Notes: a model not told the origin generated them from the letters alone. A stretch of DNA of 51,260 nt from JBBSOW01 sp038259365 (GCA_038259365.1 JBBSOW010000013.1:1-51260); one strand, 5' to 3'; shown: positions 26,566 to 35,129, numbered from the stretch's first letter. Numbers and translations are program-made.

Positions 26566-27634
26566 GCCGGCAACCGGATTCCGCCTCGCCGAGCACACCA
26601 CCCTCCGGGTCGGCGGAGCGGCACGAGAGTATCGGCGGGCCGAGTCCGAGGCCGCCCTGATCGAGGCAGTGGCGAACCTGGATTCGGCGGGCGTGCCGCT
26701 GCTGATCCTCGGTGGCGGATCGAACCTGCTCGTCGACGACGCGGGCGCGCCCGGTGCCGTCGTCGAGGTCGCCAACCGGGGAATCATCGCGAACGGTGAA
26801 TCCTGCTCGCTGGACTCTCCGGTGGAGGATGCACCCTACTGTGGCGGGGTCAGCGTCACCGCCCAAGCTGGAGAGCCGTGGGACGAGTTCGTCGCGCTGG
26901 CCGTCGCCTCGGAGTGGATCGGGGTGGAGGCCCTCTCCGGCATCCCGGGTCTCATCGGCGCCAGCCCCATCCAAAACGTGGGCGCCTACGGGGCCGAGGT
27001 GGCCGACACGATCGCCTCGGTGCGCACCTGGGACCGCCAGCGCCACCAGATCACCACCTTCGCCGCCGCGGATTGTCGGTTCGCCTATCGCCATTCCCGG
27101 TTCAAGGCCGAGCCGGACCGCTATGTCGTTCTCGCGGTCACCTTCCAGTTCCGGCAAGGCAACCTCTCGGCTCCCGTGCGCTACGCCGAACTGGCCCGAT
27201 CCCTGGGCGTGGAGATCGGCCGGCGCGCGCTCGCGCGCGATGTGCGTGAGGCGGTTCTCCGGCTCCGGGCGGGCAAGGGCATGGTGCTCGACGACGAGGA
27301 CCACGACACCTGGTCGGCTGGCTCCTTCTTCACCAACCCGATCCTCTCGGTGGAGCAGGCGGCGGAGCTGCCCGAGCGCGCTCCGCGTTACGTTCAGTCA
27401 GACGGCACGGTGAAGACCAGCGCCGCCTGGCTGATCGACAACGCCGGCTTCGCCAAGGGCTACGGCTCGGGGGCGGCCACCTTGTCCACCAAGCACACCC
27501 TGGCGCTCACCAACCGCGGGCAGGCCAAGGCCGCGGACGTGCTGGCGCTGGCCCGCGAGCTCCGTGCCGGTGTTCAACACCGCTTCGGCATCGAACTGGT
27601 GGCCGAGCCGGTGCTGGTGGGTTGCGAGCTGTAA
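26558..27634 (+). CDS. murB: UDP-N-acetylenolpyruvoylglucosamine reductase
   Basis: 358 residues from the TTG at 26558, which has GAGG six bases upstream and overlaps the hadB stop; a GTG at 26543 is possible. FAD-binding motifs: LRVGGAAREYRRAES, ILGGGSNLLV, GIPGLIGASPIQNVGAYGAEV. The proton-donor serine is in SAGSFFTNPI. It carries out the second step of peptidoglycan precursor synthesis, NADPH-dependent reduction of UDP-GlcNAc-enolpyruvate to UDP-MurNAc, in the cytoplasm. Type I MurB by length. Confidence 0.93.
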   Translation: MAEPATGFRLAEHTTLRVGGAAREYRRAESEAALIEAVANLDSAGVPLLILGGGSNLLVDDAGAPGAVVEVANRGIIANGESCSLDSPVEDAPYCGGVSVTAQAGEPWDEFVALAVASEWIGVEALSGIPGLIGASPIQNVGAYGAEVADTIASVRTWDRQRHQITTFAAADCRFAYRHSRFKAEPDRYVVLAVTFQFRQGNLSAPVRYAELARSLGVEIGRRALARDVREAVLRLRAGKGMVLDDEDHDTWSAGSFFTNPILSVEQAAELPERAPRYVQSDGTVKTSAAWLIDNAGFAKGYGSGAATLSTKHTLALTNRGQAKAADVLALARELRAGVQHRFGIELVAEPVLVGCEL

Positions 27635-27737
27635 ACCCCAGGGGTCGAAGCCGATACAATTCTCAGCTGGTCGATTCCGGCCGCGGCTCACGAGCCCACC
27701 CGTCACCACAGCCCCGTCACGAAAGTAGGCATGCCAC

Positions 27738-29504
27738 ATGAGCGTGGATCATTTTTCCGTCTGGGCGCCCCGCGCCGAGAGGCTGACCCTGGTGGCCGAC
27801 GGCGAGCACTACGAGATGGGCAAGGACGTCGAGGACTGGTGGCGGGCGATGCTGACGCCGCCGCCCGAGGAGATCGACTACGGCTACCTCATCGATGACG
27901 CCGAGGATCCCATCCCCGATCCGCGGTCGCGGCGCCAGCCCTACGGGGTGCACGGTCTATCCCGGTTGTTTCATCCCGAGACCCACGCGTGGGGCGACGG
28001 GGCCTGGACCGGCAAGCAGCTGGCGGGCTCGATCATCTACGAGATGCACGTGGGGACCTTCACCGAGGGCGGCACCCTGACCTCGGCGATCGAGCGTCTG
28101 GACCACCTCGTCGGGCTCGGCGTCGACTTCGTGGAGCTGCTGCCGGTCAACGGATTCAACGGTGATCACGGGTGGGGTTACGACGGGGTGCTGTGGTTCA
28201 CCGTGCACGAGGCCTACGGGGGGCCTGCGGCCTACCAGGAGTTCGTCGATCAGTGCCATCAACGCGGGCTGGGCGTCCTCCAGGACGTCGTCTACAACCA
28301 TCTCGGCCCCAGCGGCAACATCCTGCCCCAACTGGGGCCATACCAGCACGAGGGCGCGGCCAACTCCTGGGGAGAATCGCTCAACCTCGACGGCGAGGAC
28401 TCCGACGAGGTCCGTCGCTACATCATCGATAACGCCCTCATGTGGCTCAACGACTACCACGTCGACGGGCTGCGGCTGGACGCCGTGCACGCGCTGGTGG
28501 ATTCCCGCGCCATCGATATCTTGGAAGAAATCGCCACCGAGGTCGACGCCCTCAGCGCGCACCTGCGTCGGCCCTTGAGCCTGATCGCCGAATCCGACCT
28601 GAACAACCCGCGGTTGATCACCCCCCGCGAGGGCGGCGGTTACGGCTTGGCGGCCCAGTGGAGCGACGACTTCCACCACGCAGTCTTGGCCAACCTCGCC
28701 GGAGAGGATTCGGGCTACTACGCCGATTTCGCCTCCCTCGAGGCGCTCGGCAAGGTCCTGGAGAACGGGTTCTTCCACGACGGCACGGTCTCCACCTTCC
28801 GCGGCCGCCGGCACGGCCGCAGCCTGGACCGCACCCGCACCGCCGCGTGGCGGCTCGTGGTGTGCTCGGACAATCACGACCAGATCGGCAACCGGGCCGA
28901 CGGCGCGCGGCTGCGCTCCAGCCTCACCGACGATCAACTCGTCATCGCGGCCGCGCTCACGCTGCTGGGCCCCGGCACGCCGATGATCTTCATGGGCGAG
29001 GAGTGGGGGGCCTCGACGCCGTGGATGTTCTTCACCTCCCACCCCGAGCCAGAACTGGGTGAGGCGGTTTCCCGGGGACGCCTGGAGGAGTTCGCCAAGA
29101 TGGATTGGGACACCTCCCAGGTACCCGATCCGCAGGCCGCATCGACGTTCACCGGTTCGATCCTGAAGTGGGGCGAGATCGATCAGGTCCCCTATTCCAC
29201 GCTGCTATCGGCCTACCGCACCCTGATCGAGGTGCGCCGCCGATACGAGGAGTTCACCGACCCGAGGATGGACTGGGTCAGCGTTGACTACCACGAAGAC
29301 GAATCCTGGTTCATGGTGCAGCGCAACGACAGGGCAATCGTGGCGGTCAACTTCGCCTCCGAACCGGCCGTAATCGAGGTCTCGGGCGTGCAGCACCTCA
29401 TCTACTCCAACGGATCGACCTCCGTCGAAGAATCCAAGGTCCGCCTAGGGGCCCACGCCACGGCGGTGTTCCTCGTCGATCCGTTCGATCCCGAGCGTCC
29501 CTGA
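27738..29504 (+). CDS. treZ: malto-oligosyltrehalose trehalohydrolase
   Basis: 588 residues. An N-terminal CBM48-like domain (FSVWAPRAERLTLVADGE) precedes the GH13_10 barrel. Catalytic sites: GLRLDAVHALVDS (nucleophile Asp), LIAESDLNNPRLI (acid/base Glu), VVCSDNHDQIGNR (third Asp), and the family motif GEEWGASTPWMFF. The enzyme releases trehalose from maltooligosyltrehalose. Its usual partner treY is not adjacent, so it must be elsewhere. The start follows GAAAGTAGGC at suitable distance. Confidence 0.92.
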   Translation: MSVDHFSVWAPRAERLTLVADGEHYEMGKDVEDWWRAMLTPPPEEIDYGYLIDDAEDPIPDPRSRRQPYGVHGLSRLFHPETHAWGDGAWTGKQLAGSIIYEMHVGTFTEGGTLTSAIERLDHLVGLGVDFVELLPVNGFNGDHGWGYDGVLWFTVHEAYGGPAAYQEFVDQCHQRGLGVLQDVVYNHLGPSGNILPQLGPYQHEGAANSWGESLNLDGEDSDEVRRYIIDNALMWLNDYHVDGLRLDAVHALVDSRAIDILEEIATEVDALSAHLRRPLSLIAESDLNNPRLITPREGGGYGLAAQWSDDFHHAVLANLAGEDSGYYADFASLEALGKVLENGFFHDGTVSTFRGRRHGRSLDRTRTAAWRLVVCSDNHDQIGNRADGARLRSSLTDDQLVIAAALTLLGPGTPMIFMGEEWGASTPWMFFTSHPEPELGEAVSRGRLEEFAKMDWDTSQVPDPQAASTFTGSILKWGEIDQVPYSTLLSAYRTLIEVRRRYEEFTDPRMDWVSVDYHEDESWFMVQRNDRAIVAVNFASEPAVIEVSGVQHLIYSNGSTSVEESKVRLGAHATAVFLVDPFDPERP

Positions 29505-29537
29505 CTGGCTTGTCTCGCTCGGCTTGAGCGTGAAGAG

Positions 29538-29567
29538 TTCGACGGAGGCGCACCGACCGCGTACACT
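29538..29567 (+). promoter_or_regulatory. possible tRNA-Trp/secE promoter
   Basis: TTCGAC (29538-29543), 18-base spacer, TACACT (29562-29567). It lies about 60 bases before the tRNA. Confidence 0.4.
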
Positions 29568-29631
29568 CATGTCCTTGTGGGAACGCTTTACATTGCTGCG
29601 CCCAAACGCGGCGCTGTAAGCGGCTCCCGGA

Positions 29632-29704
29632 AGGGCAATAGCTCAACTGGCAGAGCATCGGTCTCCAAAACCGAAGGTTGGGGGTTCAAGTCCCTCTTGC
29701 CCTG
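29632..29704 (+). tRNA. tRNA-Trp (CCA)
   Basis: Acceptor AGGGCAA pairs with TTGCCCT and the discriminator is G. Anticodon stem TCGGT/ACCGA closes CTCCAAA with anticodon CCA. T-arm GGGGG-TTCAAGT-CCCTC. CCA end is not encoded. Placement directly before secE is the standard actinobacterial order. Confidence 0.96.
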
Positions 29705-29812
29705 CGAGGGAACACGCGGCACCGCCGTTCGTTCTCGTGGATGCGTCGCTGGCTAGCAAAGCTCTGGCCGGCGTGGCAATGACCAACTAGGTAAGCGACC
29801 CGAAGGATTGTT

Positions 29813-30361
29813 GTGGCTGATAAGTTCGTGGATCCGACTGACCCGTCGGATCCGTCAGTCACCCCCGAGCCAGACCAGACCGGCTCGGAGCCCAGCGGTG
29901 CGGAGCTCATCTCGTCCGGAGACAACACCGGCTCCTCGCATCCCGAGGTCAGCAAGGACGAACTGGCCCCGATCGAGGAGGATCAAGTCGCCGACATCGT
30001 GGGCGATGATTCACTCGATCTCGACGAGGCCGGTCGCGAACCAGAGCACGCCGTTTTGGGCTCCAAACGCCCCGTGCGCAAGTCTGCGGTGAATGCCGAG
30101 GCCGAGACGGCGCCGCCCAAGCGGCAAAGAAAACAGAGCGCGACGCCCAAGCAGCGGCGTGTTGATGAGGAAGAGCCGCGCACGTCGCCGCCGGAGTTCG
30201 TCCGACAATCGGTCGGCGAACTTCGCAAGGTGGTGTGGCCCACCGGTGAGCAGGTTCGCGGTTACTTCGTCGTGGTGTTGGTGTTCGTGTTGTTCATCAT
30301 CGCCTTCGTCAGCGTGCTCGACCTCGTCTTCGGCTGGGCCCTTTTGCAGGTGTTCGGCTGA
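29813..30361 (+). CDS. secE: preprotein translocase subunit SecE with long N-terminal extension
   Basis: 182 residues from the GTG at 29813 (GAAGGA upstream). The SecE domain is confined to the C-terminal 60 residues (PEFVRQSVGELRKVVWPTGEQ then one membrane helix VLVFVLFIIAFVSVLDLVFG). The first 110 residues are acidic then basic low-complexity sequence, longer than in most bacteria but often seen in actinobacteria. SecE stabilises SecY in the translocon. Stop overlaps the nusG ATG by one base. Confidence 0.93.
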   Translation: MADKFVDPTDPSDPSVTPEPDQTGSEPSGAELISSGDNTGSSHPEVSKDELAPIEEDQVADIVGDDSLDLDEAGREPEHAVLGSKRPVRKSAVNAEAETAPPKRQRKQSATPKQRRVDEEEPRTSPPEFVRQSVGELRKVVWPTGEQVRGYFVVVLVFVLFIIAFVSVLDLVFGWALLQVFG

Positions 30362-31296
30362 TGACCCCCAACGACAACGGAGAACTCAACGTGTCCCAGC
30401 TTGAACCCGAGCAGACCCCCGAGTCTGATAACCCCAACGCCGAAACCGAGCAGCCCGAGGACGTCGTGATCGATCTCGGCGGCGCCGATTCTGAGCCCGC
30501 CCAGGAAGAGACCGACATCGATCTCGGAGCGGCGAGCGAAGAATCCGGTGAGGCTGGCGACGGCGGGCTCAACCTCGACTTCGGCGCCGAGGAGACCCAG
30601 GATGCTGAGGACGACGACATCGACCTCAACTTCGGCGAGGACGCGGAGGCCGAGGACGAGGAAGAAGAAGACGACGACTCCGAAAGCGACGACGCCGAAG
30701 CCGCCCTGGAGAACCTGCGGCAGGAACTGCGCACCAAGATCGGCGATTGGTATGTCGTACACACCTACTCCGGCATGGAGAATCGGGTCCAGCAGAACCT
30801 CGAGAACCGGGCGAACTCGCTCAACATGGAGGACTACATCTTCGAGGTGGTCGTCCCCACCGAAGACGTCATCGAGATCCGTAACGGCGCCAAGAAGCAG
30901 GTCCGTCGCACCGTCTTGCCCGGCTACGTGCTCGTTCGGATGGAACTGACCGACGAGTCCTGGTCCACGGTTCGCCATACTCCGTCGGTGACCGGTTTCG
31001 TGGGTCACGCCACCTCGCCGATCCCGCTCAGCGTCGAAGAGGTTGAGAAGATGTTGGCGCCCGCCGTCATCTCGGCCGCCAACGCCGCCTCCAATGCGCC
31101 CGCGAAGAAGAAGCGGGTGGAAGTGGCCGACTTCGTCGTGGGTGACTCGGTCATGGTCGTCGACGGCCCGTTCGCCGGGGTTCACGCCAGCATCACCGAG
31201 ATCAACGTGAACAGCCAGCGGCTCAAGGCCTCGGTGGAGATCCTCGGCCGGGAAACCCCGGTCGACCTGACCTTTCCCCAAATCCAGAAGGTCTAA
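30361..31296 (+). CDS. nusG: transcription termination/antitermination factor NusG
   Basis: 311 residues. About 125 N-terminal residues are strongly acidic (runs of D/E), typical for actinobacterial NusG. The NGN domain starts WYVVHTYSGMENRVQQNLE and includes VLPGYVLVRMELTDESW; the KOW domain is DSVMVVDGPFAGVHASITEIN. NusG binds RNA polymerase and couples it with the ribosome or Rho. Directly coupled to secE. Confidence 0.96.
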   Translation: MTPNDNGELNVSQLEPEQTPESDNPNAETEQPEDVVIDLGGADSEPAQEETDIDLGAASEESGEAGDGGLNLDFGAEETQDAEDDDIDLNFGEDAEAEDEEEEDDDSESDDAEAALENLRQELRTKIGDWYVVHTYSGMENRVQQNLENRANSLNMEDYIFEVVVPTEDVIEIRNGAKKQVRRTVLPGYVLVRMELTDESWSTVRHTPSVTGFVGHATSPIPLSVEEVEKMLAPAVISAANAASNAPAKKKRVEVADFVVGDSVMVVDGPFAGVHASITEINVNSQRLKASVEILGRETPVDLTFPQIQKV

Positions 31297-31403
31297 CCCA
31301 GTTTTGGTTTGCGGCGTGAGCCCAAGCCTGAGTTCGGCCAGCCAGACCGAACTAACCCGAGTCCGAATCCCATCCGATTCGGCCAAACAAGCAAGGACCC
31401 GTT

Positions 31404-31835
31404 ATGCCTCCCAAGAAGAAGGTAGCGGCGCTGGTCAAGGTTGCCTTGAACGCCGGCTCCGCTACACCCGCACCACCGGTCGGTACGGCCCTCGGCCCGC
31501 ACGGCGTCAACATCATGGAGTTCTGCAAGCAGTACAACGCTGCTACCGAGGCCATGCGTGGAAACGTCATCCCGGTCGAGATCACGATCTTCGAAGACCG
31601 CTCGTTCACGTTCATCACCAAGACCCCGCCGGCCGCTGAGCTGATCAAGAAGGCCGCTGGCCTGAAGAAGGGCTCTGGCGTTCCGCACAAGGAGAAGGTC
31701 GCTAAGTTGACCAAAGACCAGTTGCGCGAGATCGCCAATACCAAGCTCCCCGACCTCAACGCCAATGACGTCGAATCGGCGATGAAGATCGTGGAAGGCA
31801 CCGCCCGCTCGATGGGTGTCACCGTCGAACGCTGA
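31404..31835 (+). CDS. rplK: 50S ribosomal protein L11
   Basis: 143 residues, standard length: VKVALNAGSATPAPPVGTAL, then GVNIMEFCKQYNAATE and the RNA-binding C-domain with GTARSMGVTVE. L11 sits at the GTPase centre of 23S rRNA. Separated from rplA by an unusual 274-bp structured spacer, whereas the two genes are usually close together. Confidence 0.97.
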   Translation: MPPKKKVAALVKVALNAGSATPAPPVGTALGPHGVNIMEFCKQYNAATEAMRGNVIPVEITIFEDRSFTFITKTPPAAELIKKAAGLKKGSGVPHKEKVAKLTKDQLREIANTKLPDLNANDVESAMKIVEGTARSMGVTVER

Positions 31836-31868
31836 CCTCTGCCCAGAGCAGACGTCCACGACGTGGGA

Positions 31869-31884
31869 GGGCTGAGCGCAGCCC
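31869..31884 (+). other. GGGCTG/CAGCCC hairpin in rplK-rplA spacer
   Basis: Perfect 6-bp stem with tetraloop AGCG, 35 bases after the rplK stop, at the head of the hairpin array. No T run. Confidence 0.6.
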
Positions 31885-31900
31885 GCACCACAACTGACCA

Positions 31901-32087
31901 AACAGTGGCTCCGCCACAGGGATTGGGAGTGACTCCGTCACGCCGAAGACCAACAGTGGCTCCGCCACAGGGATTGGGAGTGACTCCGTCACGCCGAAGA
32001 CCAACAGTGGCTCCGCCACAACGGATTAGGAGTGATTTCGTCACGACAGTGCCTCCGGCACAGGGAATACGAGTGACTCCGTCACGC
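31901..32087. repeat. tandem array of paired TCC-loop hairpins (four ~51-bp units)
   Basis: Units begin at 31901, 31952, 32003 and about 32045 (period 51, the last one shorter). Each carries two small hairpins: GTGGC-TCC-GCCAC and, about 11 bases on, GTGAC-TCC-GTCAC. In unit 4 the first stem is GTGCC-TCC-GGCAC, a paired change that keeps the stem. In unit 3 the second is GTGAT-TTC-GTCAC, kept by a G-T pair. The array lies between L11 and L1, inside a presumed transcript. Confidence 0.92.
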
Positions 32088-32109
32088 TCCAACTATCAAA
32101 GGACAGCAA

Positions 32110-32811
32110 ATGAAGCGCAGCAAGGCTTACAACTCCGCGGCAGCCAACCGCGACGACGACAAGTTCTACGCACCGCTCGAAGCCCTCGAGCTGGTGAAGA
32201 AGAACGCGTCGGCGAAGTTCGACGAGACGGTCGAGGTCTCGCTACGGCTCGGCGTCGATCCGCGTAAGGCGGATCAGATGGTCCGCGGCACGGTGAACCT
32301 GCCCAACGGCACCGGCAAGACGGCACGGGTCCTCGTCTTCGCCACTGGTGACAAGGCGGCAGCCGCCGAGGCCGCAGGCGCGGACGAGGTGGGCTCGGAT
32401 GAGCTCATCGACAAGGTCTCCAAGGGATACCTCGATTTCGACGCCGTGGTGGCCACTCCCGACCTCATGGGCAAGGTCGGTCGCCTGGGTCGCGTGCTGG
32501 GCCCCCGCGGTTTGATGCCCAACCCCAAGACCGGCACCGTGACACCCGACGTCGCCAAGGCTGTCACCGAGATCAAGGGTGGCAAGATCGAGTTCCGCGT
32601 TGATCGCCACGCCAACCTCAACTACATCGTCGGCAAGGCGTCCTTCAGCGTGGACAAGCTGGCGGAGAACTACTACGCCGCCCTGGACGAGGTCCTGCGG
32701 CACAAGCCCTCCAGCTCCAAGGGCCGCTACCTGCGCAAGGCCACCCTGTCCTCGACGATGGGCCCAGGCGTCGCGCTCGACGTGGCCAACGTCAAGCCCG
32801 ACACCGAATGA
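32110..32811 (+). CDS. rplA: 50S ribosomal protein L1
   Basis: 233 residues: MKRSKAYNSAAANRDDDKFY, then VDPRKADQMVRGTVNLPNGTGK and the L1 signature VGRLGRVLGPRGLMPNPKTGTV. L1 forms the 23S rRNA stalk at the E site and in many bacteria represses its own operon by binding its mRNA. AAAGGA lies six bases upstream of the ATG. Followed by a strong terminator. Confidence 0.97.
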   Translation: MKRSKAYNSAAANRDDDKFYAPLEALELVKKNASAKFDETVEVSLRLGVDPRKADQMVRGTVNLPNGTGKTARVLVFATGDKAAAAEAAGADEVGSDELIDKVSKGYLDFDAVVATPDLMGKVGRLGRVLGPRGLMPNPKTGTVTPDVAKAVTEIKGGKIEFRVDRHANLNYIVGKASFSVDKLAENYYAALDEVLRHKPSSSKGRYLRKATLSSTMGPGVALDVANVKPDTE

Positions 32812-32857
32812 TCGTGCTGGTGGGTGATTGAGCCTCGAGGCCGATACCCACCACGAC

Positions 32858-32901
32858 GAACGGCCCAGCTCCCCCCGAGGGAGCTGGGCCGTTCTGCTTT
32901 T
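32858..32901 (+). terminator. intrinsic terminator after rplA
   Basis: GAACGGCCCAGCTCCC pairs with GGGAGCTGGGCCGTTC over a 4-6-base loop, then CTGCTTTT. A second hairpin TGGTGGGT/ACCCACCA lies just before it (32817-32852). Confidence 0.92.
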
Positions 32902-32910
32902 GGGTGCGAA

Positions 32911-33864
32911 TCAGGCGGGACGAACCGCGCCTGCGTACGGCATGTACTTCATCTTCATCTTGTTGACCGGCTTGCCCGGGCGCGAAGCGTGGATGATGTA
33001 GCCCTTGCCGACGTAGATGCCGATGTGGCTGCGCCCGCTGTAGAAGGTCACCAGATCGCCGGGGCGAAGGTTGGACTTGCTGACCTTTTTCAGTGCGCGG
33101 TACTGCGCCTGCGAGGTGCGCGGGATCTTGACTCCGGCAGCCTTCCAGGCGCCACCTGTCAGGCCCGAGCAATCCCAGGAGTTGGGGCCGGTAGCGCCGT
33201 AGCGGTAACGATCACCGAGCTGCTTGTACGCGAACGCCACTGCCTTGTTCGCCCTCGACGAGCTGCTCTTCTTGCTCGTCTTCTTCTTGCTCGTCTTCTT
33301 CTTGGCGGCCTTCTTCTTGGTGGCCTTGCCGACCTTGCCGTCTTGGAGAGCAGACCAGGTGGCGGAGTTGGCGGTCCCGGTGGCCTTCAGGCCGACCGAC
33401 CGCTGATAGGACTTCACCGCGTTACGGGTCATCGGGCCGAACCAACCCGTATCGGGAACCTTGTGTCCCGAGGCCGCGAGGGCGCGCTGCAGGCGGATGA
33501 CGTGGCTGCCCCGGTTGCCGTATCGCAGGTACTTTTTCGAGCCGCGGGAGATCAGGGCGGTCCAGGTTTGGCGGGCGACCTTGCCGGTCTTGGAGATCTT
33601 GTGCTTGCCCTGGAACTTCTTGATCTGCTTGACGTCGTAGGAGCTGATCTTGCCGTTGCGGCTGGGGCGCTCGCCGGCGGACTTCAGCAGGCACTCGACG
33701 GTGCGAGCCTTGGTCCCCTTCGAGCCCTTCTGCACCGTGGTGAACGAGGACAGGTTGGTGTTGCAACCTGCCGCCTCCGCGGTCCCGGGGCCGGTGATGG
33801 CCACCGTGGCTCCAAGAGCGAGGCTGGCCGTGACGGCTGCCACGGACCTAGTGATTGTGCGCAT
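32911..33864 (-). CDS. secreted NlpC/P60 peptidase with peptidoglycan-binding domains
   Basis: 317 residues from the ATG at 33864; upstream frame lacks a ribosome site, while MRTITRSVAAVTASLALGATV is a good signal peptide with cleavage near TAEA-AGC. Two peptidoglycan-binding-like repeats follow (KQIKKFQGKHKISKTGKV and YGNRGSHVIRLQRALAASG), then a Lys/Ser-rich linker with KKKTSKK repeats and the NlpC/P60 domain. Catalytic Cys is in NSWDCSGLTGGAW and His in GRSHIGIYVG. It would cut the stem peptide of peptidoglycan outside the cell. Convergent with rplA; independent promoter. Confidence 0.92.
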   Translation of the reverse strand: MRTITRSVAAVTASLALGATVAITGPGTAEAAGCNTNLSSFTTVQKGSKGTKARTVECLLKSAGERPSRNGKISSYDVKQIKKFQGKHKISKTGKVARQTWTALISRGSKKYLRYGNRGSHVIRLQRALAASGHKVPDTGWFGPMTRNAVKSYQRSVGLKATGTANSATWSALQDGKVGKATKKKAAKKKTSKKKTSKKSSSSRANKAVAFAYKQLGDRYRYGATGPNSWDCSGLTGGAWKAAGVKIPRTSQAQYRALKKVSKSNLRPGDLVTFYSGRSHIGIYVGKGYIIHASRPGKPVNKMKMKYMPYAGAVRPA

Positions 33865-33966
33865 ACGCGTGGGTATCCCCTCAGCTATTTGACCGACCCC
33901 CGAATGGCGGCGCCGATTGGCGCTCAAGTCAGTCTCTTAGTGGACCGGTTTGCGACCGGCTCGCGC

Positions 33967-33996
33967 ACGTTACCTCGCCGTGATGTGTTAACGCAA
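33967..33996 (-). promoter_or_regulatory. probable promoter of the NlpC/P60 gene
   Basis: On the minus strand TTGCGT (33996-33991), 18-base spacer, TAACGT (33972-33967). The leader would be about 95 bases with two small hairpins (CCGGT/ACCGG and GCGCC/GGCGC). Confidence 0.5.
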
Positions 33997-34171
33997 TTCT
34001 CAGGCTTAATTCAGCTTGTCGGGGGGACGCGTCGGCACCTCGACCCGCGCACCGTCGTTCAACCGCCACCGACCGTTTCACCCACGGTCACCGGCGCCCA
34101 GGGTTATCTCGCCCCGTCCCCCCTTGGACGGGTCCGAGGTTGGCGCCCAAGCACCCGTCGGTGGTGTGGAT

Positions 34172-34201
34172 TTGGGCCGGACCGCCGAGGCGGGCTACGC
34201 T
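34172..34201 (+). promoter_or_regulatory. likely rplJL promoter
   Basis: TTGGGC (34172-34177), 18-base spacer, TACGCT (34196-34201). It would start a transcript near 34208, some 200 bases before rplJ. Confidence 0.5.
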
Positions 34202-34207
34202 GGGCAC

Positions 34208-34322
34208 GCCGAAAACCGCAGGTGATGCAAGACGTCGAAGATCTGGCAACAGATGGCCCGCGCAGGTGGAAACGATAGATCAGGTCATGCTGCTCTGTGC
34301 CACCGTGCACGGGGCATTTTTT
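34208..34322 (+). promoter_or_regulatory. L10 leader with attenuator
   Basis: The leader contains CGAAAACCGCAGGTG and CCCGCGCAGGTGGAAACG, the paired elements expected in L10-leader RNAs, which bind the L10-L7/L12 complex. It ends in a terminator hairpin (34291-34316) with six T. This fits feedback control of rplJL by premature termination. Recognition is by pattern memory, not covariance search. Confidence 0.7.
34291..34322 (+). terminator. attenuator hairpin before rplJ
   Basis: TGCTCTGTGC pairs with GCACGGGGCA (two G-T pairs) over a 6-base loop, followed by TTTTTT. It is 91 bases upstream of the rplJ ATG, so it can only act as a conditional stop. Confidence 0.8.
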
Positions 34323-34412
34323 GTGTCGCGACCCCCCACGTCCATCGCACCCCTGCAGTTGAGGACCGCTCTTCAATAGGGCGGCCAAATGTATGAAGTG
34401 GGAAGGAGACCC

Positions 34413-35129
34413 ATGGCGAAGGCTGACAAGGTTGCCGCTGTTGCCGAGCTGAAGGAAAAGTTCATCAACTCGCACGCGACCGTGCTGACCGACTATCGAG
34501 GTCTCTCCGTAGCCGCGCTGAAGGAACTGCGCCGCTCGCTTGGAGACGACGCCACCTATGTCGTGACGAAGAACACTCTGACCACGATCGCCGCCCGGGA
34601 TGCCGGGGTACAGGGGATCGACGAACTACTCGTCGGCCCCACGGCTATCGCCTTCATCAACGGTGACGTAGCCACCGTTGCGAAGGGTCTGCGCGACTTC
34701 GCCAAGACGCACCCGCTTCTGGTGATCAAGGGCGGTGTCTTGGATGGTGAATTCCTCGACGCCGATCGGGTCAAGAAATTGGCCGATCTCGAGTCCCGCG
34801 AGGTTCTCCTCGCCAAGCTCGCCGGCGGTATGCAGGGAACCCTGCAGAACGCCGTGTCGCTGTTCGCAGCCCCGTTGGCGCAAGCCGCTCGGGCGCTGGG
34901 CGCGCTGCAGACCGCAGCAGAGGCGAATCCCGACCTGATTGCAGGGGCTGGCGCCGCTGCAGAGACCCAGAAGCAAGAAGACAGCTCCTCAACGGCTTCC
35001 GCTGAGGAGAGCACCCCCGCGGCCGAGGTCGTCGGGGACACCGGTGCAGCCCAGGCTGCACCGGATACTGACGCAGCCGCTGCTGCAGAGGTTTCAACCA
35101 CCGCGGCCGACGCTGCAGACGACAAGTAA
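34413..35129 (+). CDS. rplJ: 50S ribosomal protein L10 with long acidic Ala-rich tail
   Basis: 238 residues. The L10 core (1-175) is normal: AELKEKFINSHATVLTDYRGLSV, YVVTKNTL, then FAAPLAQAARALGALQ. The C-terminal ~60 residues (from AAETQKQEDSSS) form an Ala/Glu/Asp/Thr tail, longer than the usual 165-190-residue protein. L10 holds the L7/L12 dimers on the ribosome. ATG preceded by GAAGGAG. Likely autoregulated through the leader upstream. Confidence 0.96.
   Translation: MAKADKVAAVAELKEKFINSHATVLTDYRGLSVAALKELRRSLGDDATYVVTKNTLTTIAARDAGVQGIDELLVGPTAIAFINGDVATVAKGLRDFAKTHPLLVIKGGVLDGEFLDADRVKKLADLESREVLLAKLAGGMQGTLQNAVSLFAAPLAQAARALGALQTAAEANPDLIAGAGAAAETQKQEDSSSTASAEESTPAAEVVGDTGAAQAAPDTDAAAAAEVSTTAADAADDK

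Larger units (their letters stand above)
33865..34412. other. divergent control region between NlpC/P60 gene and rplJ
   Basis: About 550 bp. The left part holds the leader and promoter of the minus-strand cell-wall hydrolase; the right part holds the rplJ promoter and L10 leader. Between about 34000 and 34170 nothing specific is seen apart from GC-rich inverted repeats. Confidence 0.6.

Noticed and set aside
33865..34110. Possible c-di-AMP (ydaO) riboswitch upstream of the NlpC/P60 gene
   Set aside because: Such genes often carry one in actinobacteria, and GGGGGAC and GGGTGAAAC words are present upstream, but the conserved 3' half was not found, and the probable promoter leaves a leader of only about 95 bases.
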